Of a stretch of 64,000 nucleotides of DNA, positions 10,601 to 22,700 are shown piece after piece (the first letter of the stretch is position 1; every line of letters starts with the position of its first letter). This stretch comes from Haliclona indistincta (taxonomy: Eukaryota > Porifera > Demospongiae > Haplosclerida > Chalinidae). Under the pieces are notes generated by a model, which saw only the letters and a program-made list of their open reading frames with translations, searched no databases and was not told where the DNA came from. The stretch is taken from the NCBI GenBank assembly GCA_964017065.1, contig OZ024791.1, positions 4,082,547 to 4,146,546 of the forward strand, written 5' to 3'. A program made the position numbers and the translations under genes.

Positions 10601-13600
10601 AATCTGCAGCTCTAAAACAAAAATTAATGCAAGCTCTTTTGTACAAGCTAAATCTTACTTCAAAGAAGAAAGCGTACTGGCTGTCCTGTTGCAAAATATT
10701 CATCTCATTGACAGCATGTGGATGATTACTGCAGTAGTCAGAGTAGGTAGCAAAGTGCTTTTGCTGCATAGAGAAAGGGACAAAAGAGATCAAGTGTCAA
10801 ATACTTATTCTATCACTGCGTACTACTATGTGTACAAATGAGTGCAAAACTAAGGTTGAAGTAGTATCTACTTTTCCACAGGTGGATCGAAATGGACAGA
10901 TAAATCAGTTGCACAATTCACTTAGCAGCCTAGGCTACACTAAAACCTTCATATTTGACATTTGATACTAAATGAGTATATACCTTACATGTACATAAAA
11001 GGTTAATGTAGTGCATTTTCACTTACCCATCTCATAAAAACCTGTCCTATTAGTGAGTCTTCCATTTTATGTAACACAACTTTAGCCTCTAACTCTGACA
11101 AGAACTTGACCTGAAGCTGGTATATATCCTCAATATTGGAGAATATGGTTTCCGTTTGTTCAGCAGTAAACAATTTGTTGTGCTGCTGGCAAGGGTGAAG
11201 ATATCCCTGGGAAAAGAGAGCTCAGCGTGATGTTACTATCTTGTCTATAGACTATAGTAGCAGTACAGTCATAGTTTAATTTGTTTACCCTTGTTATGAA
11301 ACATACAAATTCAAGAAGACCTGAAATGCTAAATGTAACAAACCACAATAAGTTGTAAGTACAGTGTACTTCATCACTATACTCTCGTATTACACCCAAC
11401 CATGAGGTCTTTGCAAAAGTGTAATTTCATCAAATTTTTTAAAACATACTTTAGACCACAGCTAAGCGATGTTGACTAACCAGGTTGCGTAGCTGCGGGT
11501 CTATAAATGGAATCCGCCCACTGCCGCGACCTAATAATGGAATCCCACCACATGGCGCAGATTACACTACTGAAAATGTTTACAACGCTCATGTGTCCTT
11601 GCTCGTCGTTCGTGTCATTTCTGTTTGCTGTTGCTATGGTCTAAATCAGTTAGACAGCGCATCCAATCGGATCTACACGATTTAGGAACCCTCACGCCAT
11701 TACCATAGCGCCCTCGCTACGCTCGGACGCTATATAGCAACGGCTCTCAGGCTTCCAAATCGTGTAGATCCTTAGATATGCTGTCTAAATATTATATATA
11801 TAATGGAAAGTTGGGGGGGATTTGGCAAATGGCCCATTTTGATGAATTTAATTTCGGCATCCAGCACATGGTTAATGTAACGGAAATAAAACCAAATTTT
11901 GGCAAAGCTCAACCATTTTCTCCTGCCAAAATTATCTACTATACGTTTATGCATGGTGTTTCTTTAGATTATACCTCTATGATGTCTCGAAGATGTTGCA
12001 CATACTGTTTCTCAGTCGTAAGTATTTCTTGGACACATCTAGCTCGCACTTCAGTAGAAGACAACTTCCGTGGGTGCTCATGTAAAGTGGCACGGCGGGT
12101 GATAGTCATTCTGCGGCTGCCTTTTCTACAATGACCCTGTGACTGTTGAAATGACTTTGCTGTTAGTTGTGAAATTGTCTCTTCTCTTGTCTCTTCTTTA
12201 CTACTGCTCTCCATTACACCATTTGTACCAACAGATGTTTGATCAGGAGAATCATCACTGTTCACCTCTTGCACAGTTTGTTCTTGTTCTTTAACTGATT
12301 CATTCTTACAAATTTTTTGTTCTCTTCCATCGTCTTGCGCCTCTTCTGATGAACTGTCATCAGTGTCTTGTCCAATACGCAACTGATCATAAGAGGAAAC
12401 ACAAAGAGCTTTCTTAAACAATAAAGTTAACAACGTATACAGAAACCAAAACAGTAGCATCAAGCAAACAACCTATAATACTATTATTATGACCAAGGCC
12501 CACACAATACAGATACTTACCCGGACCCATGAGGCAGGAAACCACCCTGTCTTGTCGTTAACCATCCCCTGCCACCAGTCATCATCAGTCATGTCCAGTA
12601 CAGCTATCACATCATTGACAGCAAAGCCCAGTTCCTCGTGCTCAATGGATGTTCGATCCATTACAGCATCAGCAAGAACAAGTGGAACCACAATGCAGTC
12701 TTCAACCTATAATTATTAGACATAATAGACAGTGAACATTATCAAAGTCTAAACTACTTCAAACAATTCATTGATAAATCAAACAATTTATTTACAGTAG
12801 ACAATCAAAAAGCTATGGATCTTCTGAGAATAATAATACTCAGTTCTAAAGAGTAAACAGCCACATCTGTTTCTACATGTATAATGTATAATTATAATAG
12901 GTCTATAAAAAGTCCGTCATGTCTTTATGGTCGTCATTATATTCACGCAGCGCAGCAGTAAGCTAGTCTATTTTACTGGGTCATGCCTACATGTGAGTGC
13001 CAAGCAGCACAGCACACCAACTACATTTTTAGCACTATACAATGTACTTGTATATCCAATATGTACATGTGTACCTACTTGTCAGACATCAAAAATCACA
13101 AGAAAATTTGGCAGGGAACGAGGCTACTAGCGTACGTGTCGTGTATAGCTGCAGGCGCGTGTTATAGTAAGACAAAAAGGTAGGTAGGGAAAGAAATTAC
13201 TACAGCAGTGCATCATGCATGATCAGATCACGCCTGCTTACAAGGCCATGGCCGCAAATCGTTCACATAGTTACACGTTACAGTTAGCACACGATCGATT
13301 CTCCGAGGTTTAGCCTGTATTCACGGACTAACCTTCATCTCATTCTGAACGTCGTCTTGTTGCCAGCCATCGAGTTCATTGGCCAGCATCGCCAGGTCGT
13401 CAGCTCGTCTTATACGGGTATACCGTCACACCTTGTGAAGCCACACTGACCAACTGACTAGTGATTTTTGATTACTCATGTAAACGCAGCTTAGCGCCAA
13501 CGCAAAGTCAATTTTGTACGAATTGTTTTGACAACACCGATAATAGAGTTAGCTCACCTTATCTGGAAGAAAAGAGCACAAACTCAACCAACATTGGAAT

Positions 13601-16600
13601 TGGACTTAATATTTGTATACAAAAACGATGTAGTTAACTCCCAAGCCATTTGAACATGCATGATCTCTTTGCACTGACAGTATCAGTCAAACATGCGCGT
13701 GTACAGTACATGCATGTACACAAAAATGTAAACAAAATTAATAAGGTTGCTCACACTGTGAATATGCCAGAACAGAGTTTGTGGCATGGAACAACTAACC
13801 TCTGACTTATCAATTGAACTTCCTCTTCTTCTTGCGTGTGCTAAAAGCTGCTCCTTTTGTACAGATCCACTAAGTTTCTCTGGAGAAGCACTCTTGTATC
13901 GTTTACCTGCCACAGGTGACAGCCAGAATCGCTCCCCTCTTGACGAGTCCAAGCTAATACTGTCTGGGTCGCTGTCTGTAGCAAGATCAGTTAATCTGGT
14001 GAGGCTTCCAGTAGGACTTGAATTGTCTTTCAGCTCGAAGGATGGATGCATCTTCGCTCTATTAGAAATCATCAGCTTGTGAATAGAGTGATCACTGGTG
14101 CTTGTAGGAATACCTTCACAAAAACCAGAGCTGTTGCTACTACTGACAGATAGCTTCGTAATGCGTGGTGGAGTAAGAAGGTCTCGAGTAAGCTTTTTAG
14201 TGCTGTGTGTAGGAGACAATTCTGGATAAAATCCTGAATCAGGGGTTTGTGATAAAACACGAGTGCCAATGCGAGGAAGAGAACTAGTTTTTACTTTAAC
14301 ATTTCTTGGCATATTTTTTGTAGAGGTAATAGAACATATACTGCTGTCATCTTCAGAATCTTCAGACTCAGATGTTTGAGTAGGTGAGATATAGTGCTGA
14401 GTAGGCACAAGGTTGTACCTTTCCACATTGGTTAGAGGTAGACTGTTGCTATTTCTGCTTACATTAGCATAGTCATTGGCTGCACATACTGTAAGTAGAG
14501 GAGAATTGAGTACCTCGTATTCAGTCACAGAAGAAAAATGAGCTGCACTTAGTTGAGGTTTGTCGAGTATCCTCAGTCTACTATCCTTACAACAAGGCTC
14601 GGTTTTAGATCGTGAGAAGAATCCTTGCAGTCGGCTTTTCTTTCTAATTGTTTGTTTGCTGTCATCTGTTCCAGAGGTGAACGTTTTCTTTTCTAGTTCT
14701 GCTTGTGTCATTAATGTGAGAGAACGTTTGATATTCTTTCGCTTCTTCTTTTGAACAGAAAAGATAGGCTCATATTGCTCTGTTACTGCCTCTACTTCAA
14801 GTGATTCACAAAGAACTGGAGATGAATGTTGATCAAACTGTGACTTCATTTCAACATAACTTTCGAAAGGTGCATTGAAGGACACAGAAAGATCGGTACT
14901 ATCTTTTTTTCTGAGGCTGTCAGGTCGAGGAGGGAGAGCTGGTGGTTCTTCTTCTTTGTTGAAACCATCTTGAATGATGAAGTGAGAGCTTTTTTTGTAC
15001 TGTTCAATCGACTCATAAATGTTTTCTGCAAGCTCTGGATTCTGTTGTACAAGTTGTGTCACAGCATGACCGAATTCTTTCTCCCCCATTTCACCTTGCT
15101 GATGTGGAATAGAGACATATTCTGACCCAATTGTAGCTGTGATTGAAGCAAGCATTTCATCATAAAATGACCCCGTGACATTAGAGAGTCGTCTATAAAA
15201 TTCTCCTTCGCTGTCAGGACTAGAATGCTCTCTGTCATAAGGACTTGCTCTACTTGTTGCTGTTGGTTCTTCAAAAGGCAATGGAGTTAGTCTTGTTTTA
15301 GCTACATCATATTCTGGAATAGATTCAAGTCCATGGTGTGCAGCCTCTGTATCACTCACAGCAGGTTCTTGGGAAACTACTAGAGGATGGAATTCAACTG
15401 TTTCGTAGCCTTCGTTTGGTAAAGTGGCAGCTGATTGACAAGGAAAAGAAGTTTCAAGCTGCTGAACTTCAAAATCTTGTTCATTTTCAGCAACTTGTGT
15501 GACTGGTGGATTGGCATGTTCTGATACCATAGTTGAAACATTCCCAGCATCATCAGCAGATGAAATATCAGGATCCTGTACTGGTTGCTCTTGTTCAATC
15601 GAGTCTTGGACTGATTTACTGACTTCTGTTTTGCTGTCAGAAGAGAATAGTTTAATCTTAATTGCGCTATCTCCCCCTTGACTTCTACACGAGACAATTT
15701 TGATACCAGACACAATTGGTTCGTCTTCACTGCTATGCTGACTCTGTAAAATGTTCTCTTGCTCACATGTTACAACAACTTCAGTGACTGGTAACCGGTC
15801 AGGAATAGAGGAACATGAAGCAGGCTCTGGGAGTAAATCTTGATCCTTTGCAATTGATGTTGTATTCACAGAAGCGTTCTTGGCTGCTACACTCTCCTTG
15901 AACTTCGCCTTACTAACTTCTTTGTGACTTTCAGGTTTTGCTTCTTGTTGTATATTCTTGAACATAGCGATTCTTGACTTTACACTGATTACTGTTCCTT
16001 CAGAAGTCGAGTTGCTTAATCGAGTACAATCTTCTTCACGTTTCTGTCTTGCTGTACTTTCTTGTGGCTCCTGTTGAACTTTTCTTTGTCTTATTGGTGA
16101 AAGTGAAAGGACTTTGGGTGGAGGAAGATGACGTCTGTTTTGCTGTTTGCAAGACATGCTAAGCACTTTTGGAGGAGGGACAGCTTGAACAGGACTCTTT
16201 GTATTTTTGACAGAAACCTCAGTACTAATTGGTTCTTGCATTTTTGTCGCATTGCCTTTACTTTTCATGTGGCGTGCAGTATTTTCACTATCTTCTTTTT
16301 GAGAATGCTTCCTGTTAAAAGGAGGTAGATAACATTCTCTTGGACTTCGAAACAAAGAAGATGAGAGAGCTTTAGATCTTGACCTAGGTATGCTGGATTC
16401 ATGCTGATGTGAAAATACTGATTTGTTACCATAGAATTGTTTTGAAGTGGATGAGAGAGCATGAGTGGATTGACTCTTGGCTATATTCGATGAACCACTG
16501 TTTCCTGTCAAGAAAGACTGAGGTGATGGTGTTCTTTTTCGACTACCAGGGGTAGATCGCCTTCTTGTAATTTTTCTACCTGATGGCTCACTAGCAAGAG

Positions 16601-17426
16601 GAGATGTTGGTTCTTTTGGCTGTTTAATAGTGCAGGCTTTAAGTGAAGGCGATTCAGTAGTACTACTGCTACCTGTGCTTGGAGAACGAGAAGGAGTATA
16701 AGCACCATGAGAGCTTGACTGTTTGCCATTCTGGGAAGATATGTTTGAGTCTGTCGTTGATGAACACAAGGACAATGATGGTGATGGTTGATTTGTGTCG
16801 CTATGACAACCATCTGAATTGTTTACATTGGGACAATCTACAGCAGACACTTCATCATCTGAACCATCTGTGTGTGTGCATGGAATCACACTAGTTGAAT
16901 CTGTTCTTGTAGTGTCTTCAACACATGGCTGGATCTTAGTGCTGGTTATAGTAATCTTCACCGGACCTGCTTTTTTATTGACAGTAGTACCACTAGAAGG
17001 CGAATCTACAGGCAGAGGACTATGCTTTTGAGTCTTTTCAGTTGCCTCATCAGAAAGATTGTTACGCACTTGTCTCCCCGTCCTTCCCTTGTTGAAAAAT
17101 TCCAAAGTTCTTTGAATGCGAGGATCTCTTTTGTCAGTATATAATCCTCCATCAACTGAAGAACCGATTTTCACCTTGTTGTGAGGCACAGCATGTCTTT
17201 GTGAAGTTAGTTTATCACTGTTCTGGCGATTCGATTTTCCTCTAGGTGAACAAGAGGGAAATGATGCTGAGTCCGTTGAGCTCTTCACGTTTGAAGATGC
17301 AGTGTCAAACACAGACACCATATTAGCAACATGGCAACCTTTTCGACCACCACTTGCTTGATCTTTAGCTGTGGATGGTCTCGCCAGTACTTCTTGAGGT
17401 GTGTTAGCAATATGCTTGAGTGACAT
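4646..17426 (-). CDS. collybistin/ASEF-type Rho guanine nucleotide exchange factor (SH3-DH-PH), long isoform
   Basis: Activates Rho-family GTPases (CDC42/RAC type in the ARHGEF4/ARHGEF9/SPATA13 family). The first coding exon (13800-17426, ATG 17426) encodes 1209 mostly disordered Ser/Thr-rich residues with Pro-rich SH3-ligand motifs such as PPALPPRP. Next come the SH3 exon (12521-12706; [16 protein letters not shown] core, GWFPASWVR), the DH start (11975-12382; [16 protein letters not shown]) and DH exons near 11029-11204 (NIEDIYQLQ), 10661-10766 (YSDYCSNHP) and 10515-10612 ([15 protein letters not shown]). The exons near 7754-7917 ([10 protein letters not shown]), 7577-7706 ([17 protein letters not shown]), 6155-6240 and about 5846-5980 follow. 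The last exon is near 4646-4743. How the exons between 4744 and 5840 join is unclear. The 10515 to 7917 intron (2.6 kb) holds several small transposons. An alternative first exon lies at 13333-13389. Confidence 0.88.
6896..6998. mobile_element. 103-bp Tc1/mariner-like MITE in a RhoGEF intron
   Basis: Starts CAGTGGAACCTCTCTAAGG and ends with a matching inverted end (…GTTCCACTG). It is flanked by TA on both sides (6894-6895 and 6999-7000). The interior is itself nearly palindromic (GGCGGACACC... GGTGTCC). No coding capacity. TA duplication with CAG termini fits the Tc1/mariner (pogo-like) group. Confidence 0.75.
8028..8169. mobile_element. second copy of the CAGTGGAACCTCTCTAA MITE family
   Basis: Begins CAGTGGAACCTCTCTAATCC and ends with a more decayed inverted end (GAGAGTTCCAATG). 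TA occurs on both sides (8026-8027, 8170-8171). Same family as 6896-6998 but about 40 bp longer and more diverged, so probably older. Lies in the large intron between the DH and PH exons. Confidence 0.65.
8172..9521. other. RhoGEF intron sequence, no gene recognised
   Basis: Part of the 2.6-kb DH-PH intron. Several short open frames exist on both strands, but none resembles a known protein or has splice context. It contains TTAACCC-type and GACGTCACCGG segments that look like decayed repeats. I cannot assign it further. Confidence 0.35.
9522..9648. mobile_element. 127-bp MITE with 18-bp perfect terminal inverted repeats
   Basis: CACAGACGTATAGAGCGA at 9522-9539 is repeated exactly in inverted orientation at 9631-9648. 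The interior is A/T-rich with a smaller inverted repeat. No target duplication is obvious, so the superfamily is undetermined. Located in the RhoGEF DH-PH intron. Confidence 0.6.
10077..10497. mobile_element. inverted-repeat element rich in GAATGCGCATTCAAT motifs
   Basis: The ends AAGGCGTGTTCACATGGA and (inverted) AAGGCACGTTCACATGGA define a 421-bp unit. Inside, many imperfect copies of a short motif around TTGAATGCGCATTCAATCC occur in both orientations, so the strand can fold extensively. No transposase is encoded. No clean target duplication was found. Two long overlapping open frames here are by-products of the repeat. Confidence 0.55.
11648..11788. mobile_element. hairpin MITE between RhoGEF DH exons
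   Basis: GGATCTACACGATTTAGGA (about 11669) pairs with its inverted copy ending GTGTAGATCC (about 11769). Pairing extends outward through TTAGACAGC on the left and GCTGTCTAA on the right. The loop is GC-richer (GCCCTCGCTACGCTCGG) than the surrounding intron. It lies between the DH exons 11029-11204 and 11975-12382. Confidence 0.5.
13333..13389 (-). CDS. alternative first coding exon of the RhoGEF (short isoform)
   Basis: An ATG at 13389 opens exactly 19 codons (starting [13 protein letters not shown]) and ends AAG before a GTTAGT donor. It is phase 0, so it splices in frame to the SH3 exon at 12706 (VEDCIVVP...). The big exon 13800-17426 ends in the same phase (SE before GTTAGT). Two starts therefore feed the same SH3-DH-PH body, one with and one without the 1209-residue N-terminus. 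Vertebrate relatives also use alternative N-termini. Transcription evidence is needed for the second promoter. Confidence 0.6.
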
Positions 17427-19705
17427 TTTGCTTCGAGGAAACAAAAGCAGAAGCAGTGATTAAAGATCGAACTACGTGCTGTTGCTTGCTGAAGTTAGTA
17501 TACATGTGTTGGAATCACAACATCAGAATGGAAAATACCTGTAACCAAGATAAAATAATTATTATAATGTTGTTTATACATAATATTGCATACATTAGTA
17601 ATTATGGTACAGAATACCATATGTTGCCAGCTGCATTACTACAAAATACATATTGTGACTTATTGTGATACAATAGCATGATATTGTATTGAAAACAGTA
17701 ACTTCCGATTACAAAGTGAAACCATTTGGAAAGATTGTTGATGATAACAAATTAATCTGCCATAACAACAAACAATTAAAGGTAAGAGTTAATGGGTTAT
17801 GCACAGTGAAGACACACTAGACAGTTGATAGGCCTGCAGGACAGACAGACATCGGCTGCAAATCGGTTATAGTTAATACACGGATCTGAATAAAATGTTT
17901 ACATGCAGCCACCAGGGTGAGCACTGTTCAGTAAGCGTAAAGTGTAAACAACTATCAGGATTCACTGTATGACCAATGCTGCAGGAAAATGCCTAACATG
18001 AGCAATATTCCTTCTCAATTTACCTATCCAATCGGTTAGGTGGTACCCTAGTGAGCCTTGTCCTAAATAGGTTACCCATATTAAAAACAACATTCCCAGT
18101 ATGTCGACCTATGAGAGAGTCAGCACTCTCAGAATACCACTGCACGGGGTATGCCATCCACTATGCCAAAAATTATTAAAATTTTGAGTAGTAATATTAT
18201 GTCACCAGTTATGTTGAGTGCAGGCAAGTCCACTGGAATACAATGTATCATTTGATGTAAGCTAAATAAAAGCCAATAAATTTTTTATAGACAAATTTTC
18301 TGAATCTACACCTAATTCACACAAGCAGTACCAAGCAAGTTATGAGAATATGCCACAGTTAATTAAAGTGGAATGTGAGTTGTGATTGCCAATCATTCAT
18401 AACCCAGATACCAAATACCAATACCAGGTGGAGAATAATCTGTCATTTTATATCTTGTTGACATAAAGAGTGTTGTTGAACATTTAGGACTGAAACTGAA
18501 CCTATGATGTTGTATAATCAGTTTTGTAGATCAACATGCAGTGTGTGACTATTTTTGTCATAATTATTATAACACTAGTAATAGTGTAGTGATTCTTTTT
18601 GTCCACATCAAATCGCAACAGAATAAATGTGTATACGTAGTAGTGAATCCAGCTAACATGCAGCTACATAGTCTACTACTAAAAGCAGTGAACTAGCAAA
18701 ATCTAATGAGCTGGCTAGCTTATTCTTAAACAGCTGAGAATGTTAAACTATTATTGAATAACAAGATTCGTTAGTGAGAGTATTTCTATGGTGATAAAGA
18801 GCTTTTTAATGTGGGAACAATAATAGCTCCAAACATGGGTCTGTAATTGTTATAGATGTGGTTATAATTATGTTACCACAACAGCTAAAAGCTAGTACTT
18901 TCACTCCTCCATGTTATAACAAACTATAAACATCTTGTATCACAAATTTCTGTTGGTTGCAGGCATCATCATGGTTCAACCCGTACCGCTCGGCAATGAC
19001 ATGTAGGGGTTACATGCTGCAGGTTAGTGCATTGCACTCATGTCCCATTCCAAAAATAGTGAGTACACAACTGTGGGTGTCATACAACTTTAACATACAC
19101 CCACACTATTAACAGATTCACAACAGACTAGTGCACAGCAATATTTGCCATAAAGGTACATGTAGGTCCGTTCTACGCCCGAGTATAATGTAAGCCAGTC
19201 TAAAGCTTCTGTAATTTCACCTGAACAGGGCGCTCCGGTCCTAGTAAGACCGATTGCTAAATTCTATGCATAATAATTCCGCGGACGACTCAGAAAACTG
19301 AACATAAAGTTATAATCACCAACTGTTGTTGTGTCATAACACAGTGTAATTATACGTAGACAATAACTCTAGCTATTAGATTAACTCACCACTGAAAGAT
19401 TCTGCACTTGAACTCTGTAGAAGAACCAAAGAGCCACAAGTACGCACCTTCGTTTTAGTGCGACCGAGTGGAAACCCTTGGAGCGAAGTGTTCCTAATAA
19501 TTGCTTTTCTGAACAGGGTCTTCCTTAGTACATTGTACTACGCGGAAGCATGCATGACGTGACCATGTATGAGTAAAAATGCGTGTACAGAGACACATTT
19601 TTTATTTACAATAACAGAAAATAGAACAGACTAAGCCAGTTAACTACTTCATGATAATTCAGTGCAAAATTTTTATTTAGCATGTGCACTGTAATTAGAG
19701 CAGGC
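17427..19705. other. spacer upstream of the RhoGEF and downstream of SEC24
   Basis: About 2.3 kb without a recognised coding exon. The minus strand near 19391-19540 ends in a good donor (CAGTG before GTGAGT), and an AG lies just before the RhoGEF ATG (…CGAAG/CAAAATG). A non-coding 5' leader exon near 19.4-19.5 kb is therefore plausible for the long RhoGEF isoform. The rest is AT-rich with short simple repeats. SEC24 transcripts, also minus, terminate in this spacer. Confidence 0.35.
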
Positions 19706-22700
19706 TCATGACATGATCTCTTTAATTTCGCGATGAAGTTGACACAAGTAGTCCACATAGGACGTTCCTTCCCATGGTCCAGTTCCCTTGTCTTCTTTGA
19801 GCATGCGACGAAATAGCACCTCAGACTTATCCCGCTGCTTTGTGATAAAGACCTATACAAAAACAGAAACAAAACAATTATTGACTTTTCAACGGCACCC
19901 AGTGTCAACATTCACATTTCCGGTGTTAGCCAACAGCCACATTGGTGCTCACATTTGGTCAATCGATAACCACTACAGTTTGCCCTTAGTGCACTTAATA
20001 CTGATTATGTTACCTACAACCAATAATTACAATGTACACTATTGTTACTATGTCAGCAACATCAAAGGCACTTCCTGTCCATATTTTCAAAGCATCCGTA
20101 CAGCACAGGCAAGGCCAAAACAACTTACCTGAACACTTCACAAGTTTCATATTCCCCACAAGACACAAAATCATCTAATGTCAGTGAGATGAAGCGACTT
20201 ATCTTGCCTAAAACTATATAAGTAGTGGGCTAGCTAGCTTAGGAGGCTCTGATTCCAATTGCTATATAAATCTGCTTCTTGCGATGTTAGCTGTAAATGA
20301 GATCCCTTACTACCAGTACCACAATATTGTTCTCAGATGATGTAATCCATTTGTTTTAAAATAAGCAGGTTTAGTAACTGTTTTGTATTTATTGTTACAT
20401 ATAAGTGTCTTTGTATTACATCTTAGCATTATAGTATCTATTGTTCGCGTACATAATATTCTTTCAGCCATTGCTTGTACACTACTAAACTAAGCTTACA
20501 GTTAATCTCGCGTGAACATGCTCAACAGCTCTTCAACTGAGCTTGATCATATCAATTTACTGTCCTATTTCAGTTATTATTGCCAAGTGCCTCAGTGTGA
20601 TGCAATTAATCATGACAGTGTTGATGGCAATCTCAACTAGCATTTGTATAACAGTCACACACTGGAATAACCTGAGGGTCGTTACTACAACAACAACAGT
20701 GAGGCTGCTCATACGATGAACTTAGCTGCTAAGAGATGCCAGATGCCAGATGCACCTGTACACAGTAGCTAAAGAGACTACTGAGCTAGCAATCACCACG
20801 AAGCCCTATCAGATGAAGGATCATAGCAAATCAGTGGCTATGCCAGGAGATTATTTGCAACTTCATTGTAACCCAGCGACCGACTTAAGAGACTTTTCTT
20901 TAGTCCACGTCCAGCAACGATTTCCACGCTATGCTAAGAGAGGGGCATGACCATCATTACATTCACGTGCTACTTGCGCACGGTAATTAGTTAATTTCCT
21001 ACCAGGAGCATATTTTACTATCATGTGTCATCACCATCTATAAACTAAAGTTTGTACAAAACAATGCACACAAAATACCTTCATTCTACAAGAACTGTTC
21101 TTGTGGAGCTGTGATAATACTCCTCTTACTCTGAATGATAATTTGTTGTCCAGTGCTGGTAGAGAGTGCTGGATAAAAGCAGTACATAATCTAAGAGCTA
21201 TAAATAATGTAAATACTTGACAGAGTACACAGGTATGCACATAACATGTCTAGAGCTGGTACATAACTTGTAGCTCTATTTCATGCTTCATTAACAAGAA
21301 TAGAAAGTGAACTGGTCAGTACAACAATCCATACTTTGATCGTTAGATCATTATTAAAATGTTTAATAAAAACAATTCACAAGCAACAATTAGATTGTAG
21401 TTTTACAAAACTATGGTTGTTCAACTAGTCCTAGATATGTAGTCAATAGTAATGGTAACAACTAAAGATTATGATATCAACTATCAACCAACTCAATTAT
21501 GGACATACCATATTAGTATCAATCTGAGCAAAAGAAGAAACTCCAAACACATTCGTAATAAACTCTGGAGAGAGATGCTGGCCAGCCCACAAAACCATAA
21601 TGAGTCCATTCTCTACAAAATATTAAAAGGAGGTTAAATAATAGGGACCAATAATAATATTATTACATGTATGTGCAGAGCAAATTATTAATGATTAATG
21701 GATTTGGAAATTGTCTAGTTGTCAGCAGTGCAGACTGTCAGCCAATGTGCTGTTGGAGTATTCTGCTCCTCCTGACTGAAAAATTGTGGCGCCAAGCCTA
21801 TATTTCTGCCCTTGAAAGGAATGTACTAGGTACAAGATCAAAGCATTTTCCTCTCAAGCAGTGCATAACCTTAACATAGCCACACAACAGCTAATCCTGC
21901 ATACCAGTCACAGTCAAACATACCAATTATGGTATAAGCCTGCCTGTTGTGGTTTATTTCACATCCATTTAAATTTAGCAAAACAGAACAATTTACGAAA
22001 ATAAAATTAATTTTGTATTCAATGTAGCATTGTCATTGCCCAGGCAGGCGGAGTGAGGCTACTAACTGTGGGAGCATGGAGCATCGTGCGTATCTCAGAA
22101 ATGTCAACAATGTATGTATGTACAATGTTTTATGTCACGCTTAGGAAGCGATTAATGCTGCCCCACATGGACCAGGCACACTGCACGCTTTGCGTAACTA
22201 CTAAGGACTATCCACCACAAACTGCTAGCCACAAACTGCTGGTGGCTAGTCCTTAGTATGGCTCTTCATACTAAGGAAAGAAGAGTCATCAATATAAAGC
22301 TTTTGTAAAACCTTGCTCCACCTTCAACAGGATGTGTACATCTAGACACTATTTCGGCACTTTACAGCTAGTTTTTTACCAAGAGTAAATAATAGAAGAG
22401 AGAGTATCCAACTCCAATATACCCGTCAGGGACACTCTCGGGAAAGTAACGTGACCAGCACGCGAGCAAATTGACGTAATCTGACGTACATGTGGCAGTG
22501 GAAATCTTGCCTTCGTAGCTTGTTGTCGCGCCCCGCCTACACCTTGAAGCTATATATACATTTGTAAACAGCTCGATAAACAGCAAGCGACTCCGCTCCA
22601 CAGGCAAAGCGAGCAGCCACTCGTTCACCAGATAGTTTTATTTCTGCCTTAAACACTGCTGGGGAAAAACGGCGGCTTAAATTTCGTGTGGGACGCACCG

